A stretch of 64,000 nucleotides of DNA from Hymenobacter norwichensis DSM 15439 (lineage in GTDB: Bacteria; Bacteroidota; Bacteroidia; Cytophagales; Hymenobacteraceae): NCBI RefSeq assembly GCF_000420705.1, contig NZ_ATVL01000011.1, positions 372,001 through 436,000 of the forward strand, written 5' to 3'. This document shows positions 34,153-42,801 of the stretch, piece by piece. Position numbers and translations under genes: made by a program. Below the pieces are notes generated by a model. That model ran no database searches and had not been told where the DNA came from. It saw nothing but the letters and a program-made list of their open reading frames with translations. The first letter of the stretch is position 1. Every line of letters starts with the position of its first letter.

Positions 34153-36195
34153 ATGAGAAATAAGAAGTTATTGCTGTTGGTAGGGCTGATAGGAGGATTA
34201 TCTGTGCGTGTGCAGGCACAGCATGCTATTTGGGCCGCTAAACTGGTAGCAGTATCGTCGCAAAAAGCCGAGGGCAAGGAGGCGTTTTCGCCTGAGAAAG
34301 TACTGGGTGAGCCCAATGCCCGTCCGCTGGGGCAGGTCAGCAATGATGCCTGGATTCCGCGTAAAGAGGGAAACAACGAGTTTATAGAAGTGCGGTTCGC
34401 CAAGTCACTTATTGCCAAGCAAGTGACAGTGGTGGAAAACTTCAATCCGGGTTCGGTATCGAAGATAGAACTGGTAGATACTCGTGGCGAAAAGCACCAA
34501 GTGTACCAGAACGATAATCCCGGCCCAATTCCCGAGCAATTCCGCTCGTTGCAGGTGACGTTTGCGGCGGGTACTTACCGCACCATTGGGGTTGTGGTGA
34601 GTTTGAATACCAAGGCAGTTAACGGCGTCAACCAGATTGATGCTATTGGCATTGCCGACGTGGCCGAAACCATGGTGAAAAAGGAGTTCAAAAGCGAAAC
34701 CGATGGCGTGAAGTTCGACTCGGCCATGGTGAACTTGGGCCCAAATGTCAACTCCAAGTACGTTGATACGCACCCGGTTATTTCGCCTGATGGCCGTACG
34801 CTATTCTTTGCCCGGCAAGAAAGCCCCCAGAACGTAGGCGGCTCCAACGATGTGCAGGATGTGTGGTACAGCACCTTGGCCAATGCCAGCACCAAAGCTT
34901 GGAATCCCGCTAAGAATATTGGTTCACCCATCAACACGCCCGGCCCCAACGGCTTGGCGTCGGTGTCATCGGATGGCAATTCGGCAGTACTTATCAACTT
35001 GTACAAGGAAGATGGCTCACTTGACCCCAAGGGCTTGAGCTTGTCGCGCCGTACAAGAAATGGGTGGAGCAAACCGACGAAAATAGAAATCGACGATTTC
35101 TACAACGACGACCCCGACAATGTGGATTATTTCCTAGGTACGTCGGGCAAGGTGCTGCTAATGGCCGTGGACCGCAAAGATGGTTTGGGCCAGCAAGATT
35201 TGTATGTGAGCTTGCTGAAGGAAGATGGGAAAAGCTGGGGCCGTCCCATCAATTTGGGGGCTAATATCAACACCAAGAAGCCGGAGTTTGCGCCCTTTCT
35301 GGCCGCCGACGGCAAGACCCTGTACTTCGCATCGGAAGGCCACGGCGGCTACGGCAAAAGTGACGTGTTCTATTCCAAGCGCCTCGATGATACCTGGAAA
35401 AACTGGACCAAGCCCCGCAACCTCGGCCCCAACGTCAACTCTCCTGATTTTGATGCTTACTACGTAGTGTCGGCGGCGGGCGAAGATGCGTATCTGGTTT
35501 CCACACGCAACGGCACGGCCAATTCCAAGGACATTTTCCGCATCAGTCTCACGCCGCAGTTCAAGCCCGAAGTGGTAACGCTGGTGCGCGGTCAGGTGCT
35601 CGATGCTGCCACCAAAAAGCCGGTTAACGCGGTTATCAAATACGAGAATCTGCTGACCGGTGAGGAAATAGGTGTGGCCGAAACAAACCCCGTTGATGGT
35701 TCCTATACTATTGTGCTGCCCTCCGGCGTGCATTATGGCTACCGTGCCGAAGCCCCCGAGTACTTGGCCGAGTCCGACAACCTCGACGTGACGGATAAGG
35801 AAAAATACTCCGAGGTGAAGCAGGACCTGTACCTGGTGCCGTTTGCGGTAGGCCAGACCATCAAGCTGAACAACATCTTCTTCTCGCAGAGTAAGTACTA
35901 TCTGCGCGAAAACTCTTACCCTGAGCTACAGCGCCTGATTCGGACGTTGAAGGAATATAAGACGGTGGAAATCAAGATTGAAGGCCACACCGATAACCAA
36001 GGTGACCCCGCCCTGAACCTCAAGCTCAGCCAGGATCGAGTGAATGAGGTGAAAAAGTATATCGTGTCGAAAGGCATTAGCAGCACGCGCATCACCACCG
36101 AAGGCTTCGGCGACACTAAGCCCATTGCCAGCAACGACCAAGAGGAAACCCGCAAGCTCAACCGCCGCGTAGAGTTCCGAATTACCAAGAAGTAG
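34153..36195 (+). CDS. OmpA-family envelope protein with PD40 repeats
   Basis: 680 residues from ATG 34153. A signal peptide ends near VQAQ (about 21). Residues about 25-180 form a beta-rich domain resembling discoidin-like folds (NEFIEVRFAKSLIAKQVTVV). WD40-like PD40 repeats follow (about 205-490: HPVISPDGRTLFFARQ, FAPFLAADGKTLYFASEGHG), then a carboxypeptidase-regulatory-like domain (VRGQVLDAATKKPVNAV) and a C-terminal OmpA domain that binds peptidoglycan (IKIEGHTDNQG, LSQDRVNEVKKYI, RKLNRRVEF). This layout is typical of Bacteroidota outer-membrane or gliding-associated proteins, anchoring the envelope to the wall. Confidence 0.93.
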   Translation: MRNKKLLLLVGLIGGLSVRVQAQHAIWAAKLVAVSSQKAEGKEAFSPEKVLGEPNARPLGQVSNDAWIPRKEGNNEFIEVRFAKSLIAKQVTVVENFNPGSVSKIELVDTRGEKHQVYQNDNPGPIPEQFRSLQVTFAAGTYRTIGVVVSLNTKAVNGVNQIDAIGIADVAETMVKKEFKSETDGVKFDSAMVNLGPNVNSKYVDTHPVISPDGRTLFFARQESPQNVGGSNDVQDVWYSTLANASTKAWNPAKNIGSPINTPGPNGLASVSSDGNSAVLINLYKEDGSLDPKGLSLSRRTRNGWSKPTKIEIDDFYNDDPDNVDYFLGTSGKVLLMAVDRKDGLGQQDLYVSLLKEDGKSWGRPINLGANINTKKPEFAPFLAADGKTLYFASEGHGGYGKSDVFYSKRLDDTWKNWTKPRNLGPNVNSPDFDAYYVVSAAGEDAYLVSTRNGTANSKDIFRISLTPQFKPEVVTLVRGQVLDAATKKPVNAVIKYENLLTGEEIGVAETNPVDGSYTIVLPSGVHYGYRAEAPEYLAESDNLDVTDKEKYSEVKQDLYLVPFAVGQTIKLNNIFFSQSKYYLRENSYPELQRLIRTLKEYKTVEIKIEGHTDNQGDPALNLKLSQDRVNEVKKYIVSKGISSTRITTEGFGDTKPIASNDQEETRKLNRRVEFRITKK

Positions 36196-36256
36196 GTTGA
36201 ACCGAGTTGATTGTTGGCAGTTTATTGATGACTGCAAGCCTAGCTTTATCGAACAG

Positions 36257-36297
36257 AAAAACAAAGCCCGATTCATTACGAATCGGGCTTTGTTTTT
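36257..36297. terminator. Bidirectional terminator between OmpA/PD40 and floA
   Basis: AAAAACAAAGCCCGATTC and its exact reverse complement flank a 4-5-nt loop, with A and T runs at the two ends, so it works on both strands. Confidence 0.92.
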
Positions 36298-36358
36298 GGG
36301 TATGTGCTATTTACGTAACGGCAAGTCAATCAACTACCAACGAATAACAATCAACGTC

Positions 36359-37363
36359 TTAACTCAACCTCGTTTCGTCGCGGCCGGGTTTGCTGCTGCT
36401 ACTTTGGCTGCCAGGATTGGCAATGGAGTCGCGCATGTCGGTGTCGGACTGGATGTTGCGCATTTTGTAGTAGTCCATGATGCCGAGGTTACCGGAGCGG
36501 AAAGCTTCGGCCATGGCTTTCGGAATTTCGGCTTCGGCTTCTACTACGCGGGCTTTGGCTTCCTGGGTTTTGGCGCGGTTCTCTTGCTCTACGGCCACGG
36601 CCATAGCCCGGCGTTCCTCAGCCTTGGCTTCAGCAACTTTCAGGTCGGCGGTGGCTTGGTCGATTTGCAGCTTTGCCCCGATGTTCTCTCCTATGTCAAT
36701 GTCGGCAATATCGATGGAGAGAATTTCGAAGGCTGTGCCCGCGTCGAGGCCCTTACTGAGTACGAGCTTGGAAATTTTGTCGGGGTTTTCGAGTACCTCT
36801 TTGTGCGACTTTGACGAGCCAATACTGGTAACAATGCCTTCACCAACACGGGCCAGAATGGTTTCTTCGCCGGCGCCACCTACTAGCTGCGTGATGTTGG
36901 CGCGCACTGTAATACGGGCCTTCGCAATAAGCTGAATGCCATCCTGCGCCACCGCCGCCACGTTGGGTGTATTGATTACCTTAGGGTTTACGCTGGTCGT
37001 GACGGCCTCAAATACGTCACGGCCGGCCAGGTCGATGGCCGTGGCCTGCTTGAAGGTGAGCGGAATGTTGGCTTTATCGGCCGAAATCAGTGCCTTGATA
37101 ACGCTGGGAATATTGCCTCCGGCCAAGTAGTGTGTTTCTAGGTCGTTGGCGGTTAATTCCAAGCCAGCTTTGGTGCTGGTAATCATGGAGTTGACGATGA
37201 GAGAAGGCGGTACCTTGCGCACTCGCATAAACGCCAATTGGAACAAACTCACCTTTACTCCTGAAAACAGCGCCGTAATCCAGAGGCTGATGGGAAAGAA
37301 GTAGAGGAAGACCAGCAACACGATGGCCCCAACTAGCAGCGGAAAGAGTGGGAAGTTGTTCAT
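36359..37363 (-). CDS. floA: Flotillin-like protein FloA
   Basis: 334 residues from ATG 37363. An N-terminal hydrophobic hairpin (about 5-35) enters the membrane without crossing fully; the SPFH-like body follows (VPPSLIVNSMITSTKAGLEL, VGGAGEETILARVGEGIV), then a heptad helical region rich in Ala/Glu (about 235-295, DLKVAEAKAEERRAMAVAVE). Length and C terminus (RSGNLGIMDYYKMRNIQSDT) match FloA. It scaffolds membrane microdomains. It lies 57 nt downstream of nfeD on the same strand, the usual floA-nfeD pairing. Confidence 0.96.
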   Translation of the reverse strand: MNNFPLFPLLVGAIVLLVFLYFFPISLWITALFSGVKVSLFQLAFMRVRKVPPSLIVNSMITSTKAGLELTANDLETHYLAGGNIPSVIKALISADKANIPLTFKQATAIDLAGRDVFEAVTTSVNPKVINTPNVAAVAQDGIQLIAKARITVRANITQLVGGAGEETILARVGEGIVTSIGSSKSHKEVLENPDKISKLVLSKGLDAGTAFEILSIDIADIDIGENIGAKLQIDQATADLKVAEAKAEERRAMAVAVEQENRAKTQEAKARVVEAEAEIPKAMAEAFRSGNLGIMDYYKMRNIQSDTDMRDSIANPGSQSSSSKPGRDETRLS

Positions 37364-37420
37364 ACGATGCAAGGTAGCATAAGCAGCGACGTAACCAGAA
37401 TATCAATACAGCGCAGCAGC

Positions 37421-37888
37421 TTACGCTATACTTTCCACCACAATGCGGTTCTGCTCGATACGGAGCACCCGCACTTCGGTGCCAGCTGGCACAAACTCTC
37501 CGCGAGTGGTTACTTCACGGCGGTTTTCCTCGAATAGCACCGTACCAGCTGGCCGTAACGCCGACAACGTGCGACCGGTGGCCCCAGGTTGTACGTCGGG
37601 TAAGCGGGCATCGCGCACGTGAGAATTATGCACGTCGTTGAGGGCCACGCGGGCCAGATTTTTGGGCCTGAGGCCAATGTACACCAGCAAGCCAATGGCC
37701 GCCAGCGAGGATACCAGCAAGACATGGCCGGTGTTGGAGCCCAGGTCGCGGTAGCCAAACCACACGCCGGCCGCCAGCAACGCAAAGCCCACCAACCCGA
37801 CTATGGTAGTGCCAGGAATGAAAATCACTTCGGCCACCAGAAACAGCAGGCCAAACAACAGCAGTAGGGCAATGGTGAGGGAATCCAT
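37421..37888 (-). CDS. NfeD-family membrane protein
   Basis: 155 residues from ATG 37888. Three to four hydrophobic segments (LLLLFGLLFLVAEVIFIPG, VGLVGFALLAAGVWFGY, VLLVSSLAAIGLLVYIGL) and a C-terminal OB-fold (about 90-155, GATGRTLSALRPAGTVLFEE). This is the short NfeD1b type without a ClpP-like protease domain; it forms a partnership with flotillins in membrane microdomains. It is first in the nfeD-floA pair. Confidence 0.92.
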   Translation of the reverse strand: MDSLTIALLLLFGLLFLVAEVIFIPGTTIVGLVGFALLAAGVWFGYRDLGSNTGHVLLVSSLAAIGLLVYIGLRPKNLARVALNDVHNSHVRDARLPDVQPGATGRTLSALRPAGTVLFEENRREVTTRGEFVPAGTEVRVLRIEQNRIVVESIA

Positions 37889-37989
37889 AGCAGAAGGATG
37901 GGTTGGTTGTGAAAAGATACGCAGAAAGCGAGTCGGGATGCAGCAAAGGGCTGCGTACTTTACTGAAGTCGAGCACACGCCACCGAGTT

Positions 37990-38559
37990 ATGCCTTCCTC
38001 TCCCAACTTATTGCGCCGCTTGCTGGAGCCGGTTCCGTATCTGACGGCAGCGGACATTGATGCGTGTAGCGCCAACTGGCGGCGCCCGGTAGCCGTGTCA
38101 CGCCACGACTTTCTGATTCGGCCAGGGGAGACTGAGCACCAACTGTATCTGGTAACCGAGGGGGTACTGCGCATTTTTCTGCCTGTTGCCGACGAGGAAA
38201 TCTATGTGGGCTTTGGCTACGCGGGTACATTGCTGTGCTCGTTCCCGTCGTTCATCAACGGCCAGCCATCCGATTATGCCATTCAGGCCTTGCGGCGCAG
38301 CCATTTGCTGGGTATAGCGCGCACTGAACTGCTGGCCATGCTGGAGCAGCGCCCCAATCTGGCGCGTTTCTGGCGGCAGCAGGTGGAGCAGGCGTTGGTA
38401 GGCCGCATCGAGCGGGAAATTGATTTGTTTCTTCCGGAGCCACAGCGGCGGCTCGACCGGTTGCGGGCGCGTAGTCCGCATCTGTTTCAGCTGGTACCGC
38501 GCAAGTACATTGCCTCGTATCTGCGCATGGCGCCTGAAACGCTTAGCCGCTTACGATAG
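37990..38559 (+). CDS. Crp/Fnr-family transcriptional regulator
   Basis: 189 residues from ATG 37990. A cyclic-nucleotide-binding-like beta barrel (about 30-115, FLIRPGETEHQLYLVTEGVL) and a long dimer helix lead to a C-terminal HTH that ends right after the recognition helix (RKYIASYLRMAPETLSRLR). That helix has Glu, Ser and Arg in the register used by FNR (E-x-x-SR) to read TTGAT half-sites. There is no N-terminal Cys cluster, so it is not an Fe-S oxygen sensor. A perfect TTGAT-N4-ATCAA palindrome lies 20 nt after its stop codon. Bacteroidota proteins of this type usually lack effector knowledge. Confidence 0.92.
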   Translation: MPSSPNLLRRLLEPVPYLTAADIDACSANWRRPVAVSRHDFLIRPGETEHQLYLVTEGVLRIFLPVADEEIYVGFGYAGTLLCSFPSFINGQPSDYAIQALRRSHLLGIARTELLAMLEQRPNLARFWRQQVEQALVGRIEREIDLFLPEPQRRLDRLRARSPHLFQLVPRKYIASYLRMAPETLSRLR

Positions 38560-38578
38560 GAAGACGGCAGTGGTAATC

Positions 38579-38592
38579 TTGATTGCAATCAA
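38579..38592. promoter_or_regulatory. FNR-type palindrome TTGATTGCAATCAA
   Basis: A perfect match to the FNR consensus TTGAT-N4-ATCAA, extended by one base pair at each side (C/G). It lies between the Crp/Fnr gene and the DinB-family gene, 60 nt before the latter's ATG, in promoter position. A CACCTTTG -7-like element follows at 38615-38622. Confidence 0.65.
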
Positions 38593-38651
38593 GGTTTGGG
38601 GAGAGGTAGGGCCGCACCTTTGCCGTGGTTCTTTACCTTACGTGATACGCT

Positions 38652-39209
38652 ATGCATACTGCCGCCCTGCTCCAGCAGCTTCAACAGCAAATTCAGGAAA
38701 TTATTGCAACGCTTGAGCATGAGTTCACCCCATTGCCCGACCACGCGCTGCGCTACAAGCCCACCCTCGAACAGTGGAGTGTACTGGAGTGCCTGGAGCA
38801 TCTCAACCGCTATGCCCGCTACTATCACCCGATATTGGCTACTGCCCTCGGGCAGGCCGTGCCAAGCACGAATCAGGAATTACGCTTCACTTGGCTGGGG
38901 CGCAAATCATACGACATGATGCGTCCTGAAAATCCTAAAGCCCATAAAACGCTGGCGCGCATGAATCCTGTGCAAAGCAGTTTGGGGCGCGGGGTGCTGG
39001 CGGAGTTTCAGCAACGCCAGCAAGAAATGCTTGCTTTGTTGGCGCAGGCTGCAGGCAAAGACCTGAATCATAAAGCCGTGCCTGTTGAATTCTTTCGTCT
39101 GCTTCGGTTGCGTGTCGGGGAGGCACTCCTGTTTGTGGTGGCCCACACCCGTCGCCACGTTCAGCAGGCCCGGCGGGTGGTGGCCACGACAGAACTAACG
39201 GTGGTTTGA
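38652..39209 (+). CDS. DinB-family (DinB_2) protein
   Basis: 185 residues, all-helical four-helix bundle. The metal-site pattern is present: ECLEHLNRY in helix 2 and VVAHTRRHVQQAR in the last helix, the usual three-His site of DinB-like thiol-dependent transferases. Some members use bacillithiol or similar thiols, or act in detoxification; the substrate here is unknown. It probably is a target of the preceding Crp/Fnr regulator because of the palindrome in its promoter region. Confidence 0.88.
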   Translation: MHTAALLQQLQQQIQEIIATLEHEFTPLPDHALRYKPTLEQWSVLECLEHLNRYARYYHPILATALGQAVPSTNQELRFTWLGRKSYDMMRPENPKAHKTLARMNPVQSSLGRGVLAEFQQRQQEMLALLAQAAGKDLNHKAVPVEFFRLLRLRVGEALLFVVAHTRRHVQQARRVVATTELTVV

Positions 39210-39369
39210 CGCAAAATCAGGTTGATTCAGAGCTTAGCCTCAAGCCCTGACCAAATGTAGCGCGCCACCTGCCCGGCGCTGGTTGCGGGGAAGAGGATGG
39301 GCTTGTTGGTGACGGTCCGGTTTGCAGGCCGCCAGCCGACTTACACATCGATTTTGCGTACAGAAACTC

Positions 39370-39615
39370 ATGATGAAACAACGCGAAGTAACCGATAAGC
39401 ACAAAACTACCTGGACCTGCGTGCAAGCCTATGCTGCCACCGAAAGCGCCGCCACCGACGAAGCTATAAAGCGTAGCGAAACCGACTCCGGGGCCGTGCC
39501 GGTAGTGTGCACTCCTAGCGGCGGCGCCCAAACCGTGCGGCTCGAACTCAGCAAAGACTGGCTTGATTCCTTATCAGACGAAGAATTGACTACGGCTATT
39601 GCCGCAGCTCAGTAA
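39370..39615 (+). CDS. Small hypothetical protein
   Basis: 81 residues from ATG 39370 (an adjacent ATG at 39373 is equally possible). It is hydrophilic with no signal or membrane segment; the C-terminal half (GAQTVRLELSKDWLDSLSDEE) looks like a short beta strand plus helix. I do not recognise it. A good terminator follows 12 nt after the stop, which supports its being a real transcription unit. Confidence 0.6.
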   Translation: MMKQREVTDKHKTTWTCVQAYAATESAATDEAIKRSETDSGAVPVVCTPSGGAQTVRLELSKDWLDSLSDEELTTAIAAAQ

Positions 39616-39627
39616 GCCTAAAAAAAG

Positions 39628-39655
39628 AGCCCCGACCAAAAAAGCGGGGCTCTGT
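39628..39655. terminator. Terminator between the small gene and proS
   Basis: AGAGCCCCG and CGGGGCTCT form a 9-bp GC-rich stem with an A run on the upstream side, so it best serves the minus-strand proS transcript, where that run becomes T. Confidence 0.75.
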
Positions 39656-39695
39656 CGATACTAGGTTAGCTTTAATTAGCTGCGAAAAACGAAGG

Positions 39696-41171
39696 CTAAT
39701 AGGCGCGCGCAAAATGTACCCGGCGCTTAGAAGGCTTACCGGTCAGGATGCAGGTGCCATCTTCGTCGGGCTCGGCTAGGGCCATGCAGCGGATGGTGGC
39801 TTTGGTTTCTTCTTTGATGCGTTCCTCAGTTTCAGAGGTGCCGTCCCAGTGGGCTACCACGAAGCCACCTTCGCCTTCTAGCGCCTGTTGGAACTCCTCG
39901 TAGGTATCAACGCGGTGGGTGTGGGTCTCGCGGAACTTGAGGGCCCGGCCGTAGATATTGGCTTGGATGTCGTCGAGCAGCGCGGCTACGCTGTTCACGA
40001 TGTCGGCCAAGGGTAGATTCATCTTTTCTTTGGTGTCGCGGCGGGCTACTTCCACGGTGCCAGCGTCTAGGTCGCGCATACCCACAGCCAGGCGGACGGG
40101 TACGCCTTTCAATTCCCACTCAGCAAACTTGAAGCCGGGGCGCTCGGTGTCCCGGTCGTCAATCTTCACGGAAATGCCGCGGTCGATCAACCCCATTTGC
40201 ATTGGGCGGATGCGTGCCAGCAGCTCATCCAGCTGGCCGGTTTTGTAGATGGGCACAATCACCACCTGAATGGGAGCCAACTTGGGCGGCAGGACCAGGC
40301 CTTCGTCGTCGGAGTGGGCCATTACCAGAGCACCCATCAGGCGCGTGCTCACGCCCCAGCTAGTGCCCCATACGTATTCTAGCCCGCCTTCTTTGTTGGC
40401 AAACTGCACATCAAACGCCTTAGCAAAGTTCTGGCCCAAGAAGTGCGAGGTGCCAGCCTGCAATGCTTTGCCATCCTGCATCAAGCCTTCGATGCAGTAG
40501 GTGTCTTCGGCACCGGCAAACCGCTCGTTTTCGGTTTTCACGCCTTTCACTACAGGCAGCGCCATCCACTCCTCGGCAAACTGCGCGTACACCTCCAGCA
40601 TTTGACGGGTTTCGGCTACGGCTTCCTCGGCGGTGGCGTGGGCCGTGTGGCCTTCCTGCCACAAAAACTCGGCGGTACGCAAAAATAGGCGGGTACGCAT
40701 TTCCCAGCGCACCACGTTGGCCCACTGGTTGATGAGCAGTGGTAGGTCGCGGTAGCTCTGAATCCAGTTTTTATAGGTGCTCCAGATGATGGCCTCCGAA
40801 GTAGGGCGCACCACTAATTCTTCCTCCAGTTTGGCGTTGGGATCAACGCGCAGCTTGCCCGGATTGTCGGGGTCGGTCTGGAGGCGGTAGTGGGTTACCA
40901 CGGCACATTCCTTGGCGAAACCTTCCGCGTTTTTTTCTTCGGCCTCAAATAGGCTTTTGGGCACAAAAAGTGGGAAGTAAGCGTTCTGATGGCCCGTGCG
41001 CTTGAACATATCATCAAGGGTGCGCTGCATCTTTTCCCAGATGGCGTAGCCGTATGGTTTGATGACCATACAGCCCCGCACGGCCGAATTTTCGGCAAGT
41101 CCCGCGCGCTTCACTAACTCATTGTACCACAGTGAATAATCTTCACTCCGTTTGGGCAAACCTTTGCTCAT
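39696..41171 (-). CDS. proS: Prolyl-tRNA synthetase
   Basis: 491 residues, class II synthetase of the archaeal/eukaryote-like (type 3) ProS form without the large bacterial editing insertion. Motif 2 lies in NVVRWEMRTRLFLRTAEFLWQ-type sequence (RTRLFLRTAEFLWQEGHTAH) and motif 3 near the SHFLGQNFAKAF region; the C terminus ends in a Tyr (VHFARAY), typical for this form. It opens MSKGLPKRSEDYSLWYNELV. Essential for translation; divergent from the lipoprotein gene at 41371. Confidence 0.96.
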   Translation of the reverse strand: MSKGLPKRSEDYSLWYNELVKRAGLAENSAVRGCMVIKPYGYAIWEKMQRTLDDMFKRTGHQNAYFPLFVPKSLFEAEEKNAEGFAKECAVVTHYRLQTDPDNPGKLRVDPNAKLEEELVVRPTSEAIIWSTYKNWIQSYRDLPLLINQWANVVRWEMRTRLFLRTAEFLWQEGHTAHATAEEAVAETRQMLEVYAQFAEEWMALPVVKGVKTENERFAGAEDTYCIEGLMQDGKALQAGTSHFLGQNFAKAFDVQFANKEGGLEYVWGTSWGVSTRLMGALVMAHSDDEGLVLPPKLAPIQVVIVPIYKTGQLDELLARIRPMQMGLIDRGISVKIDDRDTERPGFKFAEWELKGVPVRLAVGMRDLDAGTVEVARRDTKEKMNLPLADIVNSVAALLDDIQANIYGRALKFRETHTHRVDTYEEFQQALEGEGGFVVAHWDGTSETEERIKEETKATIRCMALAEPDEDGTCILTGKPSKRRVHFARAY

Positions 41172-41370
41172 GTTTTAGGGTATCTTTGGTCAAGTGAAAA
41201 AGTTCCAGTTTGGCCTAGAATTTGTCATAGACAAACCGGCACCGTTTCGCTGCCAAATTACGTTATTAAATAAACCGGAGCTTGCCTTTGTAAAATATTT
41301 GGGTTTCCAAACAACCATTTAGCAGCTCGTTAGCTCTTTCACTCGCCAGCCTACTTTTACGCAAGCAGCC

Positions 41371-42738
41371 ATGAAAAATTCCCTCTCACACTTGTTACCA
41401 GCCTTGGCCCTGCTTACGTTGGGTGGTTGCGCGGGTACTAGCGCCCTCTCTACTACGGAGAATGACGGCGTATATTATTCTTCTAAAGACCGCACCACCC
41501 AGAATGCCTCGGCATCAGTGGGCGGTACTGCTCCCGCCGAGGAGTTGCAGGCCGACGGTGATATTTCCAATCCTGACTACGCGGCGGAGGGCCAGCGTTC
41601 CTCCAACGTTACCGAGTCGACGGAATATTACGACGAAGACTATGCTTATTCATCCCGTATTCGGCGGTTTCATCAGCCCTATTACCGCGGCTTTGGCTAC
41701 GGCTACAACGATTTTGTGTACGCCGACTCCTTCTGGTACGGCGGTGGCTCCCCATATTATGGCAGTGGTTTCTACGACCCATTCTGGGGACCTGGGTACG
41801 GCTATGGTGGTAGCTTCGTAAACATCAACATCGGCTTTGGTAGCCCTTGGGGCTGGGGCTACAACCCGTGGCGCTACGGCCGTGGATACGGCTATGGCGG
41901 ATTGTATGATAGCTACGGCTATGGTGGTTACGGCGGCTATGGGTACGGTGGCTTCGGTGGCTACAACAACTACTACAGCAATAATTACTACGGTGGTGGC
42001 AACTATGGGGGCGGCGTTATTGGTACCTCACCTAATGTGCGCTATGGTCCGCGCACCAGCCGTAGTGCCGAAGCTGGCACTGCTGGACGCACTAGCCCAG
42101 GCACTGGTAATGCTACAGGCTCTCGGAGTCGGGCCACTGGCGGTGTAGCCGATCCAACTGGTGGCCGCGCTAATACGGATGGGTTAGTAGGCAATGGTAC
42201 CACGCAGCCAAACGGCCGTGGCCGTTCGCGCACCATTGATGCAGGCACTGCTGCTGGTGTTACTCCAGATGTTATTACCAATGACCAGATACAAAACGGT
42301 CGAGTAACGCGGGGCCGCAACGACAGTCGATTGATCGACCAGATCAATAGTGGTGGCACTACTACCCAGCCAGCTAATGTATACGAAGGCCGCAGCCGTC
42401 GGCGCATGAGCGAAGTAACTGGTGCTGGTACCAATGATGCTGCCACTCCCCAATACTCGCAGCCGCGCCGTAGCCGCTTCAGTGAACTGAGCACTAGCCC
42501 TAGTAACGGACAAAGTCAGGAAGCTGAACAGCCTACTCGTCGGCAGCGCGTGTATCAAGCTCCGCAGCAGGCGGCTGAGTCACCGCAGCGGACTTACCAA
42601 GCGCCACAGCGGACCTACGAGGCTCCTACCCGTAGCTACGAAGCGCCATCCCGTTCGTATGAAGCTCCGTCGCGTAGCTCGTCGCCGGCTGGTGGCGGTG
42701 GCGACGGTGGTGGCGGCCGTGGCCGTGGGCGTAACTAA
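41371..42738 (+). CDS. Gly/Tyr-rich, repeat-containing lipoprotein
   Basis: 455 residues. Signal peptide with lipobox Leu-Gly-Gly-Cys20. Residues about 100-215 are very rich in Gly, Tyr and aromatic residues (YGYGGYGGYGYGGFGGYNN), and the C-terminal part holds repeated units such as YQAPQRTYEAPTRSYEAP (about 415-445) followed by a Gly/Arg tail (GGGGDGGGGRGRGRN). The middle is Ser/Thr/Arg-rich. It is likely disordered and exposed at the cell surface. Function unknown; Gly/Tyr-rich chains can be adhesive or self-associating. Low complexity makes homology statements unsafe. Confidence 0.85.
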   Translation: MKNSLSHLLPALALLTLGGCAGTSALSTTENDGVYYSSKDRTTQNASASVGGTAPAEELQADGDISNPDYAAEGQRSSNVTESTEYYDEDYAYSSRIRRFHQPYYRGFGYGYNDFVYADSFWYGGGSPYYGSGFYDPFWGPGYGYGGSFVNINIGFGSPWGWGYNPWRYGRGYGYGGLYDSYGYGGYGGYGYGGFGGYNNYYSNNYYGGGNYGGGVIGTSPNVRYGPRTSRSAEAGTAGRTSPGTGNATGSRSRATGGVADPTGGRANTDGLVGNGTTQPNGRGRSRTIDAGTAAGVTPDVITNDQIQNGRVTRGRNDSRLIDQINSGGTTTQPANVYEGRSRRRMSEVTGAGTNDAATPQYSQPRRSRFSELSTSPSNGQSQEAEQPTRRQRVYQAPQQAAESPQRTYQAPQRTYEAPTRSYEAPSRSYEAPSRSSSPAGGGGDGGGGRGRGRN

Positions 42739-42801
42739 TTATTGCTTGTCTGGAACCTGATTTGTGACAGGCCCTCTGCGGCCGACTACTTTTCCTTCAA
42801 C

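Noticed and set aside
37990..38559. Regulator as a true oxygen-sensing FNR
   Set aside because: The N-terminal cysteine cluster needed for the 4Fe-4S centre is missing; only the DNA-reading residues resemble FNR.
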